From Pleionea sp. CnH1-48 (lineage in GTDB: Bacteria > Pseudomonadota > Gammaproteobacteria > Enterobacterales > Kangiellaceae), in the NCBI RefSeq assembly GCF_024124665.1, contig NZ_JAMXSB010000001.1:186001-250000 (forward strand): 64,000 nucleotides of DNA, in the 5' to 3' direction. Under the pieces are notes generated by a model. It had not been told where the DNA came from. It saw only the letters and a program-made list of their open reading frames with translations, and made no database searches. Each line of letters begins with the position of its first letter. Position 1 is the stretch's first letter. Position numbers and translations under genes: made by a program. This document shows positions 58,415 through 64,000 of the stretch, piece after piece.

Positions 58415-59467
58415 ATGAGCTATTTACGTCCCAATTTTCGTCATCCAGATCTAAAAACCAACGAGATAGGTTATACCAAAGCAGATTACGAAGGCGGCCT
58501 TTCAACCCTGTGTGCAGGATGCGGACACGACTCCATTGGTGCCAGTATTCTTCAGGCCTGCTTCGAGCTGTCTATCGAGCCACATAGGGTAGCTAAACTT
58601 TCTGGCATTGGCTGTTCGTCAAAAACACCGGCTTACTTTTTAGGTGCCTCTCACGGCTTTAATTCAGTTCATGGTCGTATGCCTTCGGTGGCCACAGGTG
58701 CCAATCTGGCGAATCGCGATCTCATTTACCTTGGTGTGTCTGGCGATGGTGATACGGCGTCCATAGGCATGGGTCAATTTGCCCATGTTGTCAGACGTAA
58801 TCTGAATATGGTGTATGTGGTAATGAACAATGGCTGCTACGGCCTGACAAAAGGACAAGATTCTGCCACAGCAGACAAAGGCTCAGCTAGCAAAAAAGGC
58901 GCGCCCAACCCTTACGAAGGCATTGATTTATGCGAAATGGCCATTCAACTGGGGGCTGGCTTTGTTGCACGTTCGTTCTCTGGCGACAAGCAGCAGCTGA
59001 CTCCCCTCATAAAAGCCGCCATGTCTCATCAAGGATTTGCCCTTATCGACGTTGTCTCGCCCTGTGTCACCTTTAATAACAACGCCGCCTCTACCAAGAG
59101 TTATGATTTTGTTCGTGAGCATTCAGAAGCCACTGGAACTTTTGACTTTGTGCCAATGAAAGACGAAATCATCACCCAGTATAATGCGGGTGATACCGAA
59201 GAAGTGACATTGCACGACGGTTCTGTGGTTCATCTACATAAAATGTCAAAGGAGCTTAAATTAAATGATCGCAGCTCTGCGATGCATGAAATTGAGCGTT
59301 ATAAGTCTAAAGGCCAGATATTAACGGGCTTACTCTACCTGGATCCTCTGACACCTGACACTCACGAACTGCTCGGCACAACCGACAAAGCCCTTAATAG
59401 CTTGACCGAAACACAGTTATGTCCTGGTAACGCAGCACTCCAGAGTATTAACGAGAGTTTTCGATAA
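58415..59467 (+). CDS. 2-oxoacid:acceptor oxidoreductase, beta (TPP) subunit
   Basis: 350 residues. Carries the thiamine diphosphate site GDGDTASIG (110-118) with NNGCYGLTKGQ, and the four-cysteine [4Fe-4S] site C33, C36 (LCAGCGHDS), C67 (GIGCSSK) and C217 (SPCVTFNN). KorB-type subunit that, with the gamma-alpha subunit, decarboxylates a 2-oxoacid and forms an acyl-CoA. Substrate (2-oxoglutarate favoured) is inferred from family layout. Four bases after the alpha gene. A strong hairpin follows. Confidence 0.93.
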   Translation: MSYLRPNFRHPDLKTNEIGYTKADYEGGLSTLCAGCGHDSIGASILQACFELSIEPHRVAKLSGIGCSSKTPAYFLGASHGFNSVHGRMPSVATGANLANRDLIYLGVSGDGDTASIGMGQFAHVVRRNLNMVYVVMNNGCYGLTKGQDSATADKGSASKKGAPNPYEGIDLCEMAIQLGAGFVARSFSGDKQQLTPLIKAAMSHQGFALIDVVSPCVTFNNNAASTKSYDFVREHSEATGTFDFVPMKDEIITQYNAGDTEEVTLHDGSVVHLHKMSKELKLNDRSSAMHEIERYKSKGQILTGLLYLDPLTPDTHELLGTTDKALNSLTETQLCPGNAALQSINESFR

Positions 59468-59477
59468 GCACTCTACT

Positions 59478-59514
59478 CTGCAGCAACGCTCTCAGGCGTT
59501 GCTGCATCCTCTTT
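59478..59514 (+). terminator. Terminator of the 2-oxoacid oxidoreductase operon
   Basis: 11-bp perfect stem TGCAGCAACGC (59478-59488) and GCGTTGCTGCA (59495-59505), 6-base loop, then TCCTCTTTTA. Confidence 0.82.
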
Positions 59515-59804
59515 TATAGCCCGTGCAAAACCCGCTATTTCACAAAATTTAAAAACAAAACCACTGATCGGAGAACTTCTTCACATTTCGCTAAAATTAT
59601 CTTCAATTCGAAAACTGTTTTTAAAGCAATCACTTAGCTTAACAAAATTGTCATCTCTACTCCTCCCACCAGTTAAGCTGCTGTTTTGTATCGTATTTTC
59701 AAAAGACAAAGCACTCGCAATCGTCACACTCATCTGATACAATCGCGCGCAAATTTTCGCCGTATCACTATTATTCGATATCAAGTTTCGAGGAAGTAAT
59801 TAAA
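59515..59804. other. Upstream region of pckA
   Basis: 290 bases with no recognised gene. Presumed pckA promoter; GAGGA lies nine bases before the start codon. Confidence 0.45.
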
Positions 59805-61349
59805 ATGACCCAAGCTAAGGTGCATCTCAATCTGTCTGCAGACGAGCTCGTTGAAAAAGCGCTAGAACGCAAAGAAGGCTGCATTGCTGCCAATGGCGCT
59901 CTAGTAGTAGAAACAGGCGCTCGTACTGGCCGCTCTCCTGCTGACCGATTCATCGTAAAGGAAGACACAACTGCAGATTCTATCGAATGGGGTAAGGTCA
60001 ACCGTCCATTCGACGAAGACAAGTTCAATGCTCTTTGGGATCGTGTAGAAACGCACCTTAACACTCAAGAAGAATACTTCCAGTCTACTTTGCACGTAGG
60101 TGCAGGTCTTGAGCACTACATTCCTGTTAATGTACGTACTCAAACAGCATGGCAGAACTTGTTTGGTCGTAACATGTTTGTTCGTGTTGAAGATTACAAC
60201 TCAGAAAACAAAGACGAGTGGCAGATCCTTAATGCTGCTGGCTTCCAGTGTGATCCAGAGCGTGACGGCACTAACAGCGATGGCTGCGTTATCATCAACT
60301 TCAAACAGCGTAAAGTATTGCTTGCGGGCATGCGTTACGCAGGCGAAATGAAAAAAGCCATGTTCTCTGTTCAGAACTACTTATTGCCAGATGCAGATGT
60401 TCTGCCAATGCACTGTTCTGCGAACACTGACGGCAAAGGCGATGTGACTTTATTCTTCGGTCTATCGGGTACAGGTAAAACAACTTTATCAGCAGATCCT
60501 GATCGCTACCTGATTGGTGACGACGAGCACGGTTGGGGTGTTGGCACTGTATTCAACATCGAAGGCGGCTGCTACGCAAAATGTATCGATCTTAGTGAAA
60601 AGAATGAGCCAGTTATCTGGAAAGCCATCAAGCACGGTACTATCTTAGAAAACGTTATCCTGAACGAAGAAAAAGTACCTGATTACACGGACTGCAAACT
60701 GACTCAAAACTCTCGTGCCGCTTATCCTCGTGAGCACATTGAATTACAAGTAGAAGAAAACAAAGCAGGCGAGCCTAACGCTATTATCTTCTTAACTTGT
60801 GACTTAACAGGCGTTCTTCCTCCTGTTTCTGTATTGAGCAAAGAAGCAGCGGCTTACCACTTCTTAAGCGGTTACACTGCAAAAGTTGGCTCAACAGAAA
60901 TCGGTTCTAGTGCTGCTATCGAATCAACTTTCTCAACTTGTTTCGGTGCACCTTTCTTCCCTCGTCCAGCAGGCGTTTACGCAGAATTATTAATGAAGCG
61001 TATCGAAGCTCAAGACGCACGTGTTTACCTGGTTAACACAGGCTGGACTGGCGGTTCTTATGCAAATGGTGGTAAGCGCTTTAGCATCCCAACCACTCGT
61101 GCAGTAATCAAAGCCGTACAAAGCGGTGAACTACGTGACGTTGAGACAGTAAAACTTCCTCACTTGAATCTGGAAGTTCCTGTTGCAGTCAACGGTGTAG
61201 ATGAGCAGTTGCTACAGCCTAAAAACACTTGGGAAGATAAAGACGCGTATGATGCCGAAGCAAAAGAGTTGGCAAAATTATTCGTTGAAAACTTCACTAA
61301 GTTTGACGTATCAGAAGCTATTGTTAACGCTGGTCCTAGCGTAGAATAA
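59805..61349 (+). CDS. pckA: Phosphoenolpyruvate carboxykinase (ATP)
   Basis: 514 residues. Converts oxaloacetate plus ATP to PEP, CO2 and ADP at the entry of gluconeogenesis. Kinase-1a loop [11 protein letters not shown], kinase-2 region [22 protein letters not shown] and the ATP-specific [18 protein letters not shown] block are present. Codon use appears biased as in highly expressed genes (many CGT, GGC, AAC). Stand-alone with a strong terminator. Confidence 0.97.
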   Translation: MTQAKVHLNLSADELVEKALERKEGCIAANGALVVETGARTGRSPADRFIVKEDTTADSIEWGKVNRPFDEDKFNALWDRVETHLNTQEEYFQSTLHVGAGLEHYIPVNVRTQTAWQNLFGRNMFVRVEDYNSENKDEWQILNAAGFQCDPERDGTNSDGCVIINFKQRKVLLAGMRYAGEMKKAMFSVQNYLLPDADVLPMHCSANTDGKGDVTLFFGLSGTGKTTLSADPDRYLIGDDEHGWGVGTVFNIEGGCYAKCIDLSEKNEPVIWKAIKHGTILENVILNEEKVPDYTDCKLTQNSRAAYPREHIELQVEENKAGEPNAIIFLTCDLTGVLPPVSVLSKEAAAYHFLSGYTAKVGSTEIGSSAAIESTFSTCFGAPFFPRPAGVYAELLMKRIEAQDARVYLVNTGWTGGSYANGGKRFSIPTTRAVIKAVQSGELRDVETVKLPHLNLEVPVAVNGVDEQLLQPKNTWEDKDAYDAEAKELAKLFVENFTKFDVSEAIVNAGPSVE

Positions 61350-61367
61350 GCTTTAATAGATGCAATA

Positions 61368-61398
61368 AAAAAAGGAGACATCAAGTCTCCTTTTTTTG
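61368..61398. terminator. Bidirectional terminator between pckA and the HDOD gene
   Basis: A7 then GGAGAC (61375-61380), loop ATCAA, GTCTCC (61386-61391) then T7. Confidence 0.9.
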
Positions 61399-61414
61399 TG
61401 CCTGTAAAATAGCT

Positions 61415-62257
61415 TTATCGAATGGTCTTTAATATTGCGATCATTTGCTCCATGATTTCGTCTTTATCTTCTTGAGACAACTGCGGCTTCATACGTAATG
61501 ATTCAAAGGCATGCTGTAAATGCTCATCGACGGCAGGCAACTCAGTTATCTTAAAGCTTCGATTAATCCACTGAGCCGCACTCACAAGATGCGCCAGATT
61601 CATTGGTTTATCCATTTTATAACTGGGTTGATTTTGATATTCCGCAACGGCTTTTAGTGGCTCAGGCAAGTTCCAATCACTAATCACCTTAATCGAAAAA
61701 TACCCTTGAATATGTCGAATCAACTTTTGCTGTTGAACAAAAGTAAGCACCATGGAGTTCTGATGGGCCAAATAGGCTATGACCACCAAAGCCCCAACAT
61801 TGTGAATTAAACCAGCCAGCAAAGCCGTCGAGGGATCACCCAGGTCATATTGACGCGCCAATACAAAACTTATCGCACCCACTTCAAGGCTTTCATTACG
61901 GGCCCAAGATGCTATTTCATTCACTTTTTTAAACCGACGGTCATTAAAAAGCTGAGAGAGGCAATGGTTGTAAACCACCGATCGAATGGTTCCAACACCA
62001 AGTTTTTGAATCACCTGAAACAGTGATAAATCATTAACTGGAATATGATACGCAGCCGAGTCAGCAATGGATAAGATCCTGCCAACCAATGCCGGATCCG
62101 TATGAATGATTTTTACTAAAGGTTTTATCGGCAACTCTGGATCAGCCAGCGCCTGACGAACCTTAATTAATTGTTCTGGGAATGAAGGCAACAAAATCCG
62201 TTTCTCATCAATGGCTTCATCAATTTTTTGCACCAAAGGAGAATCAGATGGCTTCAT
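61415..62257 (-). CDS. HDOD domain protein
   Basis: 280 residues with a single HDOD domain (about 20-215): LPSFPEQLIKVRQAL, IIHTDPALVGRILSIADSA, VIQKLGVGTIRSVVYN, ALLAGLIHNVGALVVIAYL. HDOD proteins are HD-like helical bundles without full metal ligands and act in signalling or motility control. No effector domain is attached. Transcribed alone, near a cyclase gene. Confidence 0.88.
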   Translation of the reverse strand: MKPSDSPLVQKIDEAIDEKRILLPSFPEQLIKVRQALADPELPIKPLVKIIHTDPALVGRILSIADSAAYHIPVNDLSLFQVIQKLGVGTIRSVVYNHCLSQLFNDRRFKKVNEIASWARNESLEVGAISFVLARQYDLGDPSTALLAGLIHNVGALVVIAYLAHQNSMVLTFVQQQKLIRHIQGYFSIKVISDWNLPEPLKAVAEYQNQPSYKMDKPMNLAHLVSAAQWINRSFKITELPAVDEHLQHAFESLRMKPQLSQEDKDEIMEQMIAILKTIR

Positions 62258-62499
62258 ATCCCCTCCTTAACATTGAATGTAGAAATGATGACGGGGACAA
62301 TAAACAGCAGTCGCCTTTTCACTAAAGAAAAAGCTTGGATAAGATAACAACAGAGTAACATCGGAATCGCAGCTCATGTTTATGTAACACTAAAATAGTA
62401 GTTTATGAAACTGCTTTTCCACAAATAGATTAGAGAATCAAAAGTAATTATTTATAGTTTTTTATTCTAACTAGGTCTTGTGAACCTATGTTTTATTCC

Positions 62500-63366
62500 T
62501 TATTCACCTAAATCTTGGTGAACCACAGCCAGCCACTGACCATCAGGACTCACTGCCAAACGTGATATGTTCACAATGCCCTGCTGTTTCCATTGACCTA
62601 GTGAAATCCACTGTGGCTGCTTGTTGGATGCAACAAAAAGCTCGCTACCAACACCCTGGAAAAAACCAAGCTTTTTATGCCATGTGAAGTCCTCTGAACC
62701 TGATTTTAAAGCCAGTATCTTACGCATTTTGTCTGACTCAGTGGAATATTCTGTAATGACTTTACTATCAGTATCATTTTGAACAAAAAAGAGCGTTTTC
62801 TGATCTTGTTTGGGCAACATACTGCGGCCAATATCTTTGGCCACAACGCGATGCTTATTTGATTGATCAAGTAATACCAACTCATGCGGTTCTGCCAGAC
62901 GAAACATAGCGATCGCATCCGCATTAATCCAGGCATGATACCCCACAGGCTCTACCTCGGCATTCAGGCGCTTATGATGTTTGCCATCTTTGATTAACCA
63001 CAGTGACTGCTTTTCTCCTTCTGCAATAACAGCCGAAAATTCGCCATCATTACCACGAGGAGTCGGCGAATATTCACTGGCTGTCGTCCGCGTTAATGGC
63101 GTCATCTGACTAGACAATACATTAACCCGCCAACTATCGGTATTGGAGCCAGCATCATTCATTCGAGTAAAATAAATGTGGTTTGAATCGGCTGTAAAAG
63201 CAGGCTGGTTGTCGTAACCTTTGCGTTTAACCAGGTGTTTGCTAAATACCAACTCAATGCCCTTTTGAGTGGTAAGAATTTTAAACAATGAAATGTCAGT
63301 GCCAGGGATTGCAAATGCCCCGTTTACGCTCAACAAACACATTAATCCAATAGCTATCAATCTCAT
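62500..63366 (-). CDS. Exported TolB-like beta-propeller protein
   Basis: 288 residues. Signal peptide MRLIAIGLMCLLSVNGAFA. Repeated WD40/TolB-type blades: DNQPAFTADSNHIYFTRM, SEYSPTPRGNDGEFSAVIAEGEKQSLWLI, ISRLAVSPDGQWLAVVHQD. Predicted periplasmic. Only part of a full propeller is evident (about five blades). It is followed, on the same strand, by nothing before the HDOD gene, and preceded by the cyclase, so it may share the cyclase transcript (62-base gap). Confidence 0.75.
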   Translation of the reverse strand: MRLIAIGLMCLLSVNGAFAIPGTDISLFKILTTQKGIELVFSKHLVKRKGYDNQPAFTADSNHIYFTRMNDAGSNTDSWRVNVLSSQMTPLTRTTASEYSPTPRGNDGEFSAVIAEGEKQSLWLIKDGKHHKRLNAEVEPVGYHAWINADAIAMFRLAEPHELVLLDQSNKHRVVAKDIGRSMLPKQDQKTLFFVQNDTDSKVITEYSTESDKMRKILALKSGSEDFTWHKKLGFFQGVGSELFVASNKQPQWISLGQWKQQGIVNISRLAVSPDGQWLAVVHQDLGE

Positions 63367-63428
63367 TGTTTAATCCTCTGTTATTGTTATTTTTAATTTA
63401 AGGTTATCAAGGAAGGAGCAATAGCTCC

Positions 63429-64000
63429 CTAGATTAATGGTTTTATCATATTAACGTAGTAGCAAGATACTTCTTGCCCCGCTTTGAGATCTCCCACGCC
63501 TTTTTCTAATTTAACCGTCATAGGATGATAAGCAAAATATTCCTGATGGCTTCGAATGTAGTGCCATACTCGATCGGAAATCAAAACACTGTCATCATCA
63601 CAACAAGATTCTAAACGAGCTGCAAAATTAACCGCCTCACCAGACAAATCCATCTGCTCGGTCACTTCATTATGTTGCAAAGTCACTTCGCCAATATCCA
63701 GGCCAATGCGGCAGGCAAAACCCGCTGCAGACAGAACGTTTCGAATCATGCAGGCACAGGCGACACCCACAGAGGCGTTCTGAAAGCATGCTCGAAGCGA
63801 ATCACCTTCCATATTCGGATAATTCGCTTTCCAGCGTTTTAATATTGGCTTAATTAAACCACGGAATAAGTTTAGCTTTTCATTACGCTCTTCTCCCTTC
63901 CAGCGAGAGAAGTCTTTTAAATCCATAATGATGACAGTAAACATTCGAATCTGATTGCTTTCGTTTTCTGCCGCCAGCTCTAACAGACGGGGCCAAAACT
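63429..64000 (-). CDS. Class III adenylate/guanylate cyclase domain protein, C-terminal part
   Basis: Class III cyclase homology domain: metal-binding Asp in FTVIIMDLKDFSRW, GDSLRACF, RIGLDIGEVTL with the second acidic position, and the transition-state pair in SGEAVNFAARLES (Asn and Arg). The frame stays open upstream of the ATG at 63944 to the window edge (…RLLELAAENESNQIR), so an N-terminal sensor part probably lies outside the window. Activity appears possible; nucleotide specificity cannot be judged. Confidence 0.8.
   Translation of the reverse strand, partial: FWPRLLELAAENESNQIRMFTVIIMDLKDFSRWKGEERNEKLNLFRGLIKPILKRWKANYPNMEGDSLRACFQNASVGVACACMIRNVLSAAGFACRIGLDIGEVTLQHNEVTEQMDLSGEAVNFAARLESCCDDDSVLISDRVWHYIRSHQEYFAYHPMTVKLEKGVGDLKAGQEVSCYYVNMIKPLI

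Noticed and set aside
59627-59637. CAATCACTTAG matching the ERIC core
   Set aside because: Only eleven bases match and no terminal repeats or other ERIC motifs surround it.

Overview
The window comes from a moderately AT-rich gammaproteobacterium. Housekeeping clusters are in the typical gammaproteobacterial order (ffs-dnaX-ybaB-recR; queA-tgt-yajC-secD-secF; rpsT divergent from murJ-ribF-ileS-lspA-fkpB-ispH; rplU-rpmA-obgE next to ispB). There is also a Pseudomonas-type minor pilin/PilY1 operon, PilU, and UUG-started rpsT. The overall set recalls marine Oceanospirillales/Kangiellaceae-like bacteria; that placement is an inference, the class is well supported. No phage, plasmid, transposase or CRISPR array was seen.

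Layout. 1-6.6 kb: 5' part of htpG with a sigma32-like promoter, an orphan HicB-like gene, an ERIC element, recR, ybaB, dnaX with an A10 frameshift signal, the SRP RNA, an anti-sigma kinase/STAS pair, and a small heat-shock protein with a ROSE-type RNA thermometer. 7.3-11.8 kb: B12-type radical SAM protein, FMN glutamate-synthase-like protein, glutaredoxin, SprT-like metalloprotease and a PhnA-like zinc-ribbon protein. 11.8-23 kb: accessory region of small regulators, each beside membrane or redox genes (HxlR/GST, GntR/6-TM protein, TraB-like/4-TM/winged-helix operon, AraC, two DUF2306-like proteins). Several of these carry clear palindromic operators. 23-30 kb: tRNA-Ser(GGA), pilU, and the convergent queA-tgt-yajC-secDF group.

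30.3-41.9 kb: type IV pilus tip/priming block. fimT-pilV-pilW-pilX-pilY1-pilE form one operon with a strong terminator; a second full pilY1 follows as a separate unit. Both PilY1 proteins have a von Willebrand A domain interrupted by two DNRLRE-like beta domains. Two 17-bp direct repeats resembling AlgR sites lie upstream of fimT. 42-53.3 kb: ispH, fkpB, lspA, ileS, ribF, murJ, then ompA with a second ERIC copy in its 3' region, rpsT, obgE, rpmA, rplU.

53.5-64 kb: ispB; a three-gene operon that joins a GltD-like flavoprotein carrying two extra [4Fe-4S] motifs to a two-subunit 2-oxoacid:acceptor oxidoreductase; pckA; then an HDOD protein, a TolB-like propeller protein and a class III nucleotide cyclase that runs off the right edge. 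The oxidoreductase operon and pckA both act around the TCA cycle/PEP node.

Most notable items: the flavoprotein-2-oxoacid oxidoreductase operon, the split-vWA PilY1 pair, the dnaX frameshift signal, the two ERIC elements outside the enterics/vibrios, and the hsp20 thermometer.
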